The notes: a model not told the origin generated them from the letters alone. Counted from the stretch's first letter, positions 22,425 to 35,302 are shown. The stretch is 64,000 bases of DNA from Muraenolepis orangiensis (GCA_027704905.1 CM051001.1:36936890-37000889); one strand, 5' to 3'. Numbers and translations: made by a program.

Positions 22425-22682
22425 CACCGGTCTCCTCTCCCCTCCTGTCCTTGGAGTGTCTGGCCAGCGGAGAGCAGAGGGTGTCCTGTTCCGCCGAGGG
22501 GGACGCACTCCGCTACGGATGGAGTCTAGATGGAAACCCGCTGGTGGACACGCATCTCCTCTCTGGAAGCGGTGCCACTAGCCACATGACTCTGAAGCTG
22601 GGCTGGTCGGGAGTGATCAAATGCTCGGTCAGCAACAACGTCAGCAACGCCACGGCAAGCACAACCGTGTCTGTGTGTGTCG
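22425..22682 (+). other. Copy L exon 3: IgC2 domain
   Basis: After a cccttag acceptor: APVSSPLLSLECLASGEQ, VSCSAEGDALRYGWSLDG, GVIKCSVSNNVSNATAS, VSVCVG. Four cysteines in the CD2-family D2 pattern. Ends at gtgagtg. Confidence 0.88.
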
Positions 22683-22785
22683 GTGAGTGAAAGATACAAG
22701 GACATAAATGGTGGTTGAAAGGAACTTGGCTTCACTATCCGTTGATTCATCACATGACTCATAACACTACCATTGTCTCTCATAG

Positions 22786-22887
22786 GCTTCATTTATGTAA
22801 ATTGCACATCAAATGGGACCTCTATATCACAGTGGGTGCTTCGAGACAACAACACCTTATGCATTGAGACACCAGCCCAAGATGTGG
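22786..22887 (+). other. Copy L exon 4: membrane-proximal two-Cys segment
   Basis: 34 codons: FIYVNCTSNGTSISQWVLRD, NNTLCIETPAQDV. Two N-glycosylation sequons. I recall similar exons in predicted teleost SLAM/CD48-like genes but cannot verify this. Donor gtaag. Confidence 0.8.
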
Positions 22888-22924
22888 GTAAGCAGACTAG
22901 CACATACACACACCCGTGCACGCA

Positions 22925-23076
<152 letters not shown>

Positions 23077-23189
23077 ATATATACTGTACATACTGTATAC
23101 ATATATTAACATATACACATATATATGTAGTCAGTGATAAAGGGATTTTAGCAACCATTGTTGCTAAACTTACTCTTACCATGTAAGTC

Positions 23190-26100
23190 AAGATTCAAGA
23201 TTCAAGATTCAAGATAACTTTATTTATCCCGAGGGAAATTAAGGTGCAACAGTTGAAACAGGGGGAATAAATGCATACAAAAATATACTAATACCTAAAA
23301 ACTAAAAACGAAATAACATCAAACTAACTAAACAAAACTAGTATAAACAAAATATAACTGAATGAACTCTAAATTAAATCTAAATGTATTGATAGATGAA
23401 TTGCACAATTTACAGTATTATTACAGTAATACGTAGGTATATACACAACAATACGTATAGTGCAAATTGGCAGTAATAAAATACTAATAAATAACTCAGA
23501 TGAATACTGAAAAAGTGTGTGTGAATGTGAAAGTGAATGTGAAAAGTGAAAAAGTTAAATAGAATTTACAGTGCAAAATTACAGTGAAAGGATTTTTTTT
23601 TTGACCAAAAAAATAAATAATAACAGTGCGTTTGCCTCAGGTCACTGAGTCGCCACTGTCCCTCTCACGACCCGAGGTAGATGAATTATAGAGACTGATG
23701 GCCACAGGAAGAAAGGACTTCCTGTGGTGCACCAGGGTGGAATGAGTCTGTTGCTGAAGGTGCTTCTGTATGAAGTCAGCACCTGATGGAGAGGGTGAGA
23801 GTTGTTGTCAAGGATACTACGCAGCTTGCGCAGCATCCACCCCTCAGACACCACCAACAAGGAGTCCAGCTGGACCCCCAGGACAGCGCCAGCCTTCCAG
23901 GTATTTATATTCCTGAACAACTTCTGCGGACACACCCTTGATGGAAATGGGTGTGGGGGTAGATTTCCTCCTGCGGAAGTCCACCACCATCTCCTTCGTC
24001 TTGTCTGTGTTGAGCTGCCTCGCTGACACAACCAACAACTGCAGAGTCGTCTGGGAACTTCTGCAGGTGGCAGGACTCTGAGTTGAACTGGAAGTCTGAG
24101 GTGTAAAGGGTGAACAGGAATGGGGAAAGAACCGTTCCCTGTGGGGCACCAGTGCTGCTGACCACAGTGTCAGACACACAGTCCTGCAGTCTGACAAACT
24201 GTGGACGACCCGTCAAACAGTTTGTAATCCAAGAAACCAGGGAAAAGTCCACCATCATCGCCGTCAGCTTACTCCCCAGCAGGGCAGGCCAGATGGTGTT
24301 GAACGCACTGGAGAAGTCAAAAAACATGATTCTCACAGTGCTCCCGGGTCTGTCCAAATGGGCGTAGGCACGATGAAGCAGGAAGATGATGGCGTCCTCC
24401 ACTCACAGTTTCGGCTGGTAGGCAAACTGAAGAGTGTCCAGCGATGATCTGACCGGGGACCGAAGAAGCGACAGGACCAGCCTCTCAAAAGACTTCGACA
24501 CGTGGGACGTCAGCGCCACCGGTCTGTAGTCGTTAGAGGTGCTGGGACGTGCCTTCTTCGGAACCGGCACCAGGCAGGATGTCTTCCACAGCACAGGGAC
24601 CCTCTCCAGTCTCATGCTCAGGTTGAAGATGTACTGCAGGCCTGCACAGCACTTTCCTCACCTGCTCAGCTGTGAAGGTCTGTGTGCCGTGTGTGGGGGC
24701 AGGAAGAGTCTCTGTCTGGGGGACAGCAGGGCTGGGGGCTGGAGGGGAATGGTTGTAGAGGAGCTGGGGGAGGGGGGGTAGACCGGAGCCCACTCATTGA
24801 ATCTATTGAAAAACAAATTCAACTCGTTGGCCCGGTCAGGACCCCCCCCCTATTGTCTGGCTACCAGGTTGTTTGTAGCCAGTGATGCTCCTCATGCCAC
24901 TCCACACATCCTTCAGGTTGTTCTGCTGAAGTTTGTGCTCCAGCTTCCTCCTACAGTTGTCTTTGCCCTGCAGGATCCTCTCCTTCAGCTCCCTCTGAAC
25001 CTGCCCCATCTGCTCCCTGTCCCCGTCTCTGAAGGCCCTCTTCTTCTCATTGAGCAGGACCTTGATGTCTCAGGTGACCCACGGCTTGTTGTTGGGAAAA
25101 CAGCGTACAGTCTCTGTGGGAACAACACTGTCCACACAGAAGTTGATGTACCCTGTTATACATTCCGTGAGATCATCAAGGTCCTCTCCATGCAAATCAC
25201 AGAGGAAATCCCAGTCTGTTGACTCAAAGCAGCCCCGCAAGTCCTCATCGGCCTCCTGTGACCATCTCCTCACAGTCCTTATGGTCACAGGCAGCCGCTG
25301 GACTAGAGGCCTATACAGGGGCTGAAGGTGGATGAGGTTGTGGTCTGACCTTCCAAGAGGAGGAAGGGCGGTGGCACTGTATGCCTCCTTAACATTGGTA
25401 TACAGCAGGTCCAGTGTCTTGTTTTCCCTGGTGGGACAGTCCACAAACTGCTTGAAGGTGGGCAGTGTTGCAGCCAGAGTCACGTGGTTGAAGTCCCCAG
25501 ATATCGCGATGAATACTTCAGGGTGCTGTGTCTGAAGTCTCGCGACAACGGAGTGGGTGACGTCAGACACAAGCGCCGCGTTTGCCGACGGTGGAATGTA
25601 AACAACAAGGAGAAGCACGTGGGAGAACTCTCGTGGCAGATAGTATGGCCGCAGACTCAAGGCCAGCAGTTCAATGTCCGGGCTACACACACGTTCCTTC
25701 ACAGTAACATGTCCAGGGTTACACCACTTGTTGTTAACGAGAATAGCAAGTCCCCCACCTTTCCTCTTGCCACTCTCCCGGTGCGTCCTGTCCGCCCGGA
25801 CGGTCAGAAAGCCGTCCGCGGTAACGCTGGAGTCCGGGGTGTCCTCGTGGAGCCACGTCTCCGTGAAACAAAGCACGCTGCTCTCCCGGTACACCCGCTG
25901 GGTCCTCACCAGGCCCGCTAGCTCGTCCATCTTGTTCGCTAGCGACCTCACGTTCCCCATGGTGATGGAAGGGAGATATGGTTTATATCTCCGCTTCCTC
26001 TCCCGCTGTTTACGTCCAGCCTTGCGTCCCCTGTACGTCCTCCTCAGCTCCCTGGGGAGGTCGGGGATGTCGGGCCTCTCCCGTAGCAGCGAGGTCTGTT

Positions 26101-26340
26101 GTAGTGACAACATCTGACTCCACTCGTAGACAATAGCTCCGCCGTAATGTTGAGCCGCGACGGAGACACGGTTCAGTAACAGTGTCCCCAGAATGAGAAA
26201 CACAGCAAAAACTTCCCTAAACATAGTTGGCTGAGGGTTGCACAACTACTTAACGAAAAACTATACTAAAAAAAACAATAATATAAGAATAAATAACTAA
26301 AAAGTAAGAGGGGAGGGGGAGCAAATGTTGCTGGCTGCCG
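23190..26340 (-). mobile_element. LINE-B inserted antisense in intron 4 of copy L
   Basis: Its 3' end is the (AAGATTC)n tail at about 23,190. Its 5' end abuts acagtctgctttcc, which joins seamlessly to intron sequence also found uninterrupted in copy A (408-470). Only about 4 bp (agtc) is duplicated. It carries an apurinic-endonuclease ORF and a broken RT: DYRPVALTSHVSKSFERLVL, FDFSSAFNTIWPALL, GAPQGTVLSPFLFTLYTSD. The RT has stops, frameshifts and deletions. An inverted near-copy lies at 53,980-56,982. Confidence 0.9.
25070..26224 (-). pseudogene. LINE-B ORF2 N-terminal endonuclease part
   Basis: 384 codons from ATG 26,224 (MFREVFAVFLILGTLLLN, a hydrophobic leader). APE-type endonuclease motifs follow: GNVRSLANKMDEL, CFTETWLHEDTPD, ISGDFNHVTL and GRSDHNLIHL. 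The frame ends at a TGA after NNKPWVT where related LINEs continue (DIKVLLNEKKRAFR). The same TGA is in the inverted copy, so the stop predates the duplication. Endonuclease alone cannot support retrotransposition. Confidence 0.85.
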
Positions 26341-26453
26341 CTCGTCGCAGCGCCGGAAGTCGAGGACAGTCTGCTTTCCTATTAATATATACGTGTATAA
26401 ATGTATAGAACTATATAGATGTTTGTTCTCTGTCTGCCATACTTTTTTCCCAG

Positions 26454-26555
26454 AGCTCATCCATATAATAATAAATGGTTTTCGGGCGGCGATTGCGCTG
26501 CTGCTAACAGTTGCATTGGGAGTCTACTGCGCGCAAAGGAAGAAAACCTCGAAAG
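26454..26555 (+). other. Copy L exon 5: transmembrane segment
   Basis: Follows tttttcccag. Encodes ELIHIIINGFRAAIALLLTV then ALGVYCAQRKKTSK. An Arg lies at the outer edge of the helix where copy A has Leu. Donor gtaca. Confidence 0.82.
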
Positions 26556-27566
26556 GTACAACATGGCGGGCTCTTTGCTACATACTACATTATGTAGAGT
26601 CTAATGTTGCGTAACATTGTGAGTACAGTCACTGTTACACTGTAATGGAATGGAATGGAATACAGTCATATTTTGGGAGGTAATAGACATTGCAACACCT
26701 CTTGGGTGAAAACTGCATTCTGCTCTCTCAGTTCCTCCTTTTTTCTCCGCTCGGTTGAAACTAACGTGGACTGTTTGTACTCTCAGCCCCGAAGGACCAG
26801 ACCCTAACAGCTGGAAACACACACGGCCTGGTGATGTGGAGACGGCGATCGAGCCAGAGTGCCAGCGGCCCCGTTGGACCTTCTGAACTGCCAGGAAGAC
26901 TTCCGTCTTCCAGCGTCTAAAAGGCCACTTTCATTGATCCCCTGTTTCTGATGTTTATTCTGTGGGGACATTCATTAGGACGTTTTGGCTGAACCTACAT
27001 TGTGCACTATCATCATCACCTTCATGTCAATTATTGTATTTATTATTTAGTTATTAGACTTCTTAACCATTTTACTAATATTTGTTTAATCTTCTAACAT
27101 GAAAAGAAACAAATTAACTGAACAGTTATGAATACATTTTTCTGAAAGCTGTATTCCTTAAAACCCAGTCACGCAGGTGAAGGTGCTTGGATTAAGGTGT
27201 ATAAAATAGTGTATCAAATATGTTCTACGGTTAATTTTAACATTAACAACCACTAAATTACAGACGTCATGTCATATGGTACCTTTTCGATACCGGGGCT
27301 GGGGCCGGACCATGTTTCTCTGTTATGGTCGTCCATTTTGAACCCAGTGAAACATTGACAGCAGATGTTGGGCTATGAAAAGAGTTTTCTAACTCATATC
27401 CTGATAGTCATTTAACAGTAGGACGTAGATGCGTTCTGCTGACACTTTAATTGTTATGGTAGTACTTCCTCTTTGATGTTATCTCTCATATATGCACAAA
27501 TATATTTATATGTAACCCTGTCTCTCAGACGGCGAGCCCCAGCGATGACTCTGCGTTGTGTAATGG
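26556..27566 (+). other. 3' part of copy L with ITIM exon deleted
   Basis: Aligns with 635-2,100 of copy A, but about 185 bp is missing at ctccgctcg/gttgaaact. The missing part includes the acceptor and both ITIMs (A coordinates 828-1,011). Possible substitute acceptors (ctctctcag 26,730; gtactctcag 26,788) give tails without tyrosine motifs. Confidence 0.7.
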
Positions 27567-28225
27567 GTTGATGTCGTCGTCGTCGTCGTCGTCGTCGTCC
27601 CCCCCCCCCCCCCCCCGAGTGGCCGAAAATATGTTACTTAATCGAGTCTAAAATCGAGTCTACAATAGTTCCAATCCAAATATTTCTTGTATATAGATCT
27701 CCAAATATTTTAATAGATGTAATAAAATACAATTATTCTAGCACCAAAATCTTAATTATATTATGTTTTGTTTTAAATCAATTCATTGAAGAACAGTCAC
27801 GTGACATGTGATGTTTGAAGTTAGACACGCCTCTATTTTGTGCACGTAGCGATTGGGCTAGCTATGTTTCTGTATGCTGTTTCTGTACGCTGAGCAGTAA
27901 TGGGTATTCGGCGATTTTTAGATCGTCCAGGCATATGTGGGACGCGTTTACTTCTGCACTAAGTAGGACACTGGTTATAAATATTTAAAAACCTACTGTA
28001 ACAACCCTGAGCATTTTCTTATTTTGTGCCTGCTATAAGTTGGACCCTGAGTGCTTATTTAACCGTTTTTAATGTAACATGAAATGTGTTTATGTGTACA
28101 CTAAATGTTTTAAAAGGGTACATGGAAAATGAAAGCCTAACTGTTTAATAAAATCAAATTGATATTTTAATTTATTTTAAAGAGGTCAGAAACGGATTTG
28201 ATGCGCTGTGTTGTTTGGCTTTATG

Positions 28226-29880
28226 CAGTGGCGGCCGGTGACATCCGAAGTAGGAGGGGCGCAGGGGTAAAATAAAAAATACCGCATTTTCCCAGACGGT
28301 GGCGCCATTTCTCCATGTAAACGACCGAGAGGGCGAATTAAAGAAATAAAAATAAAAAACTATACATAATATAAATATAAACCTCACTGTTACTCATTCT
28401 ACTCTGTATTGTATATATGTATATTGACTGAACATTCCTTTACTTACTGCTTAATTTCTTTTTTACTTACTTTATTTTTACTGTATGTAGCACAATCTCA
28501 GGGGCTCATACAGAAACAAGCATTTCATTATAAAGTATTCTGTATTTTGTTGTGACAAATAATAAACAAACTTGAAACTTATGGTGAAAGAACATTTATT
28601 ATATGGTGCTTCAATTAGCAATTATGAACACAGTAATACCTACTAGAAAATAAACGTAAGAAAAAAATATGGTCTTATATTAGAAAGACTACCCAGTGTG
28701 CCATCAAAAATAATACCTAAATATGGTCTTACATTCGAGTGTGCAAAAGTAATTAGAACAAAATAGAAGATAATAAAATAGACCTGATACAAGTCCTGAG
28801 ATAAATGCAATACAATGTTAAGCTTACAAATTAAAAAGGTACTGGGTCCTATGTACACTACTATACGATATACAGTTTAATCTATGTACCTATGCTATAC
28901 TAACTATACAAGAACTACACAACTATAACTATTACTATACAACTATTCTCTCCTCAGACAGCAAGACGCGAACTGACTCATTAACAAATGCTTCTGAATT
29001 AAACTAATTAAATAAAATACAAATGCTTAATACATTCGACCACAGCATATATTAGCAGACAAACAGACGGAAGACCCTGTAGCTAGCATTGGGGAAGCAC
29101 GTGTCCACGATAAACTTACAAAACCCCAATCCACACCGTTTACATACAAATGACACAAGCTGCATGTTTATACAGCAAGACCAACATTTCTTATCCCCTT
29201 TACTTTACGTTTACATCGTCCACAATAAAAATTAATGTAAAACTATAACCGGGACAACAAAAACGTACCTCTCCTCAGACAGCAAGACCGAACTGAGAGC
29301 AGAGCAGTACAGGCTTTACAAATAAGGTTCAACTAGGCTACAATTGAGTGGCGCATGCGTGACTGGTTTTCTTTGCTCACGCATTCACGCATGCGCCACT
29401 CAATTTGCTCACGCATGCGCCACTCAATTTGAGTCGCGCATGCGTGACTGGTTTCTTTGTTGGGCGCAATAAAATGCGCTCCCACAGATCGTATTTAGGA
29501 CCCTTGATAGGCTACATTTAATTGCTTGATCCATTTTCATTGGCCGCTTGCGCGCAGTGACGCGGAGATCCTGGGCGCACCGGTTTGGAGGTAGTTACCA
29601 GATTTCTATGAGAGTGACGTCAATGACAAACGAGGGGGGAGAATAGCACGCACAAAACAATGATTTATATTTGCTATATTAACGTTATTGTGCATTTTAA
29701 ACACAAACATACATAAAATGAGTAATTATTATTCATTTTAAACATGTTTAGTTTATTTTTAGGGGTCAAAAAAATCAAAAATCAAAAAACACAATTATTA
29801 TAATTATTATTATTTATTTTTTTTCCTCTCTCAACCAGGTGGGGCGGCGCCCCTGCGCCCCTATGGACGAGCCACCACTG
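28226..29880. mobile_element. 1,655-bp hAT-type element private to block L
   Basis: Termini CAGTGGCGGCC and GAGCCACCACTG, with a perfect 8-bp duplication, gctttatg, at 28,218-28,225 and 29,881-29,888. Block M has the empty site near 41,142. No transposase frame is present. Subterminal ggggcgcaggggt and gcgcccctgcgcccc are inverted. Confidence 0.92.
29344..29447. repeat. Four-fold inverted 19-mer cluster
   Basis: ttgagtggcgcatgcgtga occurs as F (29,344-29,362), R (29,385-29,403), R (29,409-29,427) and F with one change (29,429-29,447). Confidence 0.92.
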
Positions 29881-30143
29881 GCTTTATGGCAGCTTAAGTG
29901 TCTTCCGTTACTGTATACGTAGTACGGCACACAAATAGCGATGTTTCTTGTTTCCCATAAATTACGTCATTTCCATGCACAGTTTTCCGGTTGGCAAAAG
30001 GTCCTTGTTATTGGTATATTTTACATGGAAAGCACGGCGTGCTCGACTGCTTAACGCTATTTTGTAGTCGCTGAATACTTGGCTCTATGGCTCAATTGGC
30101 TCAATCAAGTCGCCATAGATATTCTTATAAACAAACTTGTATT

Positions 30144-30366
30144 GTAGCAATGGGGTAATGGGTTGCTGTGTGTGTCAGTCAGCCGTCCCTGTCTCTCAGC
30201 CAATCACAGAGCTGCGCAGTCGTGTGATTGGCTGAGCAGAGGGGGATGGCTTGCTGGTGTGTGACGTTGAACCGGCGGCGTGCCTGCGTGATATTAGTGT
30301 GTTTTAATAAAGTTGGTCATTCAACCTGTGTTCTGTAACCTGCGTGCAACGTTCTGCTGATAACAA
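30144..30366 (+). mobile_element. Possible solo LTR inside the THAP element
   Basis: Begins tgtagcaatgggg and ends gctgataaca, with aataaagttgg near the end. Shared with block M (about 41,352-41,585). Contains a 14-bp-arm inverted repeat around CCAAT (30,195-30,208 / 30,223-30,236). No clear target duplication. Confidence 0.35.
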
Positions 30367-30816
30367 CAAGTAAATAAAAGAACCGAGCATGTCAGTCCTG
30401 CCTCCGTCTTTTTGTGGAACATTACAGTATGGTGAACGTTCGGCTTCACTTCCAGACCGGTTTGATTAAACCGGTCATTAAAGAATGGCAAAATAACCCC
30501 ACTCTTTGGCCAGATTTGAGCTTTGATGATAATAACACCTGATCGACACGTTAGGGAGAGACACAAAGGAGTCTCTCAAGGCTTTACAATCACTGGAAGC
30601 TGATCAGTTTTTACTTAGTGGTCACTTTAAACCGCTATTTAACCGTTATTTCATGCAAAATGCATTTTATTATGAGTTTTCGAACGGTTTAAATTCCAAT
30701 AACTGAGATAATTCGTAGACATTGAATATAGGATTGAATTGAATATAGCAAACTGTCCTCAAAAGTTTATAAACATGAACATAATCGTTACCCAATAAAT
30801 GCTGACCTGACAGGAA

Positions 30817-31635
30817 GATAGAGCACAGCCCTATCTCCATCGACGGCGTTGCAGTAGAGAGGGTCAGCAGCTTCAAGTTCCTCGGCGTGCACATCTCCGA
30901 GGACCTCACATGGTCCACGCACACCACACACGTGGTGAAAAAGGCCCAACAACGCCTGTATTTTCTCAGGCGTCTGAAGAAATTCAGCATGGGCCCCCGC
31001 ATCCTGAGAACATTCTACAACGGCACCATCGAGAGTGTTCTGACAGGGTGTATCACCGCCTGGTACGGGAACTGCACGGCACTCGAGCGCAGAGCGCTTC
31101 AAAGGGTGGTGCGGACGGCCCAGTATATCGTTGGAGGTGAGCTCCCCTCCCTCCTGGACATTTACAACCAGCGGTGCGTGGCCAAGGCCAAAAGAATTAT
31201 AAAAGACATTGCCCACCCCAGCCACGAACTTTACTCACTATTACCGTCAGGCAGGCGATACCGCAGTATCAAGTGTCGTACAAATAGGCTTAGAGATAGC
31301 TTCCACAGTCAGGCCATCAGGCTGCTGAACAAGGGCGTATAACATATAACAATGTATATTTTATTACATTGATTTATATATATATATTGCTCTTTTCTGT
31401 GCTGATTTTTGCATTTTATAAATTGCATTTTTTATTTTTATTTTATATTCCTTATTCTATTTTTTATTCTATTTTTTATTCTATTTTTATCTATTTTTAT
31501 CTATTTTTATTTTATCTTATTCTATAACTGCTGTCTGTCGTCGGGTATTGCACACAAGAATTTCACATCACTGCTTTATACTAAACTGTAAACTGTGAAG
31601 TGACAATAAACTTGACTTGACTTGACTTGACTTGA
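30817..31635 (+). mobile_element. 5'-truncated LINE-A copy
   Basis: Starts inside the RT C-terminal region. Its peptide (from MHISEDLTWSTHTTHVVKKA to the RLLNKGV stop) matches the end of the full-length ORF at 49,804 residue for residue in the translated part. 3' UTR and (ACTTG)n tail are shared. Block M shows the empty site at about 42,040. Confidence 0.92.
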
Positions 31636-31879
31636 GATGTACATATCATCCATCAGTCACTTTATTGTTATTTTTTATTGTGTACAGTATCTTAATAGTA
31701 GGCCTTTAGTGTTTTAGAAAAATCACTATTACTTATAATACTGCGGGAGGGAACGGGGAGTAAGCATTTCATTGTACCTGCACATGGACAATAAACATCT
31801 TGAATCTTGAGTATATTGGCTGTGACGTCACGAGAAACTATAGAGTCATAATCTGGAAGCCACGCCCACCGGGGGGGAA

Positions 31880-32130
31880 CATTAAATCTCTCTCCATTGA
31901 CTGAAACATGTCTAAAAGCTGTTGTGTGACATGATGCTCTACCAACAAGGTAAATCATTATTTTTTTCGGTTCGGCAGTTTGTTCAAATGCATCCTGTCA
32001 CAAAACAGCTTTTAGGCATGTTTCAGTTTTTTGTTAGAAGTCAAAAATGACAAGGAGGCATCTTCCCGCAATGCAAAGTCAATGGAGAGCGATCTATTGC
32101 CCCCCCCCACCCCCGGTGTGGGCGTGGCCT
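31880..32130. repeat. THAP fold-back in block L
   Basis: Opposed copies of the THAP start: + strand MSKSCCVT-stop-CSTNK with a gtaaat donor (31,908), and minus-strand MPKSCFVTG at about 32,018. Flanking ccacgccca / tgggcgtgg arms extend the inverted repeat. Block M counterpart: 42,220-42,460. Confidence 0.6.
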
Positions 32131-32212
32131 AAATGAGGCCTGACTATAGTTCTTTTAAAAATAATCTTTGCCCCCCCCAGCGCAAATGTCAAACTCTGCC
32201 TATGGTTGATGT

Positions 32213-32686
32213 GTGCCAGGGCCAGGAGGATAGACAGGGAACTCCAATGGTAGTTGAGGCAGAGCAAACGTCTCTCATTTATTGTCTTCGAAAACACAAA
32301 ACGGAACATCCAGTTAGCGATGCTACGTGCAACTAGCTCGCCCATAAAGTAGCTCAAACACATTAAACATAATTTCAACATTAAATTAACACATTCGGTT
32401 CAGTCATACAAATAAACACACTTAAAACCCGACGTGTTAAATACAAATAATAACACACATAATGATATAAATAACTTAAACAAAGTACTTGCAGTAGTAC
32501 AGCGCTCGGGAAACGTCCGTACCAGAGCCATAGAGATAATAGAGTTGTGACACTCCCATAGAAGCCCGTTGGGCGGAGGGATATTGGTCCAGCTTCCGGG
32601 TTATGGAGACTGCAATAGTTCACGTGGTTGGACCGCGTTCATTTCTACTGCGTGTCACTCATTTCAGCGGTAGGATAATGAACCTG
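32213..32686. other. Unassigned sequence
   Basis: Present only in block L; block M lacks 32,100-32,620. No gene recognised. Confidence 0.5.
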
Positions 32687-34860
32687 ATGTACCTGATGCT
32701 TATGTGCCGTCCATACTGGCTACCTTGGGAGTTTACAGCGGTAACCGTGACCGCTGTTAACATTCCCCCACAAGCCAACACGGACACAGCGCTGAAGGAA
32801 CTGTACGGGGCTATCAGCGAACAGGAGTCAGCACACCCCGAGGCTGCTCTCATTGTGGCGGGGGACTTCAACAAGGCGAACCTGAAGAAGGTTCTCCCGA
32901 AGTTCTACCAACACATAACGAGCAACACACGGGGCGAGTGGATCCTCGACCACTGCTACACCCCCTTCCGTGATGGCTACAAGGCCCTCCTCCACCCACC
33001 ATTCGGCAAATCAGACCACCGCTCTATCCAGCTGATCCCCGCCTATAGGCAGAGACTGATGCAGCAACCGATCACTGTGAGGGAGGTCCAATGCTGGTTG
33101 GACCAATCGGACTCTATGCTGCGGGATTGTATTCGCGCTGACTGGCACATGTTCCGCCTTTGGCTCCGGGAATACGGAGGAATATACTACAGCCCGTTAC
33201 AACCTCCGTAAGACCATCGTCACTGCCAAGCGGGAGTATAAGGACAGAGAGGAAGATAAATTCAAGAGCCACGATGCAAGGGGTATGTGGCAGGGGCTGC
33301 AGACGATATCGAACTTCAGAGGGAGAACCAGTTGTGTAGAGAACTCTACCTCCCTCCCAGGAGAGCTAAATACTTTTTTTGCTCGGTTCGACATGAACGG
33401 CAGCCCGCCGAAGCCAGCGCCGCCTGAGGAGATCAGCCTGCTGAGCATCTCTGAGGCGGATGTGCGCCGCACCTTCAAGCGGCTGAACATCCGTAAGGCG
33501 GCAGGCCCCAACGACATCCCGGGCTGCGTCCTCAGAGCATGCGCAGACCAGTTGGCAGGAGTCTTTGCAGACATCTTCAACCTCTCCCTGTCCCAGGCTG
33601 TTGTCCCCGCGGTCTTCAAGATGTCCACCATCGTGCCTGTCCCTAAACAACCCAAGGTAACATGCCTGAATGACTATAGACCTGTAGCCCTCACCTGGAT
33701 TGTCAGCAAATGCTTCGAGAGGTTGGTCAAGGACTTTCTTTGCTCCGTGTTACCTGCCACGCTGGACCCATGGCAATTTGCATATCGTCAAAATAGATCC
33801 ACGGACGACGCAATTGCCATGGCCCTCCACACTGCCCTTTCCCACCTGGAGGGAAAGAACTGTTATGTGCAAATGCTGTTTGTGGACTACAGCTCAGCGT
33901 TCAACACGATAGTTCCTGCCAAGCTCGACACCAAGCTTAGAGGTCTAGGCGTGCCCCATCCACGTGCAGCTGGATACTGGACCTCCTGTCGGACCACCGC
34001 CAGGTGGTGAGGATGGGCAGCACCACCTCAGAGCCACTGACCCTCAACACGGGAGCCCCCCAGGGATGCGTGCTGAGCCCTCTCCTCTACTCCCTCTACA
34101 CCCACGACTGCATGGCTATGCACAGCTCCAACGTCATCATCAAGTTTGCTGACGACACGACAGTGATGGGCCTGATCGCCTGCGACGACGAGACAGCCGA
34201 TGTCCGGAGGTCGGCCGATGTCCGACCTCCTCCCTGTAGGATCGCAGGAGCGGTGGTGCCAGGAGAACAGCCTCACCCTCAACATCAAGAAGACCAAGGA
34301 GCTGATCGTGGACTCCAGGAAGAAGAGGGGAGAGCACAGCCCTATCTCCATCGACGGTGTTGCAGTAGAGAGGGTCAGCAGCTTCAAGTTCCTCGGCGTG
34401 CACATCTCCGAGGACCTCACATGGTCCACGCACACCACACACACGTGGTGAAGGGCCCAACAACGCCTGTATTTCCTCAGGCGTCTGAAGAAATTCAGCA
34501 TGGCCCCTGCATCCTGAGAACATTCTATAACGGCACTATCGAGAGTGTTCTTACAGGGTGTATCACCGCCTGGTACGGGAACTGCACCACACTCGAGCGC
34601 AGAGCGCTTCAAAGGGTGGTGCGGATGGCCCAGTATATCGTTGGAGGTGAGCTCCCCTCCCTCCTGGATATATACAATCAGCGGTGCGTGGCCAAGGCCA
34701 AACGCATCATAAAAGACATTGCCCACCCCAGCCACGAACTGTATACACTTTTACCGTCAGGCAGGCGATTCCGCAGTATCAAGTGCCGTACAAATTATTT
34801 TTATAACTGATCTGTCGTCGGGTATTGCACATAAGATTTTCACATCACTGCTTTATACTT
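32687..34860 (+). mobile_element. LINE-A copy in block L (defective)
   Basis: 5'-truncated in the endonuclease (YLMLMCRPYWLP, GDFNKANLKK, GKSDHRSIQL). A deletion of about 180 bp follows MFR. The RT then runs from MWQGLQTISNF with FVDYSSAFNT intact, but one C is missing in gtgccccatcc (about 33,955) and a scrambled segment lies near 34,200. The tail is truncated at ctttatact. Confidence 0.88.
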
Positions 34861-35225
34861 GCCAGATGAGGAGGCTAACTTAATGAAAATGTTCCTATTT
34901 CACTAATGAATTTCAGACAAATCACATTAAGTTATTGAAGTAGGGCAACATAACATATTAGGTTGCTTGACCAACTGGTGTTATTTAGTTGATACGCTGG
35001 ACCTGACGTTAATTAGTCAGCTCATGTAGCCTACATTACTTTGAGAGACCAGAGCCATAGCAATATATGTGACCTCCTGTCATGAACTGAGGGACAAAAA
35101 CCTGCCTAAAAACCCTTAGAATTATATCTTTAAAATGTATTAATGTATGTATTAATAAATACAATTAGTTATAAATACTATTATATGAACACATGTATGT
35201 GTGTGTATACGTATGTATGTATATG
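34861..35225. other. Non-coding flank of block L
   Basis: Matches 44,690-45,037 of block M; no gene seen. Confidence 0.6.

Positions 35226-35302
<77 letters not shown>

Larger units (their letters stand above)
27575..32204. mobile_element. THAP-bearing (P-like?) element in block L with two nested insertions
   Basis: The right terminus caaactctgcctatg (32,204) is followed by gttgatgt, identical to the 8 bp before the left end at 27,575. The left TIR itself is replaced here by (GTC)n and poly-C; block M keeps it (cataggtggagtttg at 40,401). Nested inside are a hAT (28,226-29,880) and a LINE-A fragment (30,817-31,635). Without these the length is about 2.2 kb. Confidence 0.65.

Noticed and set aside
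31409..31591. Phe/Leu-rich small ORF (also at 49,831)
   Set aside because: AT-rich LINE-A 3' UTR repeats.
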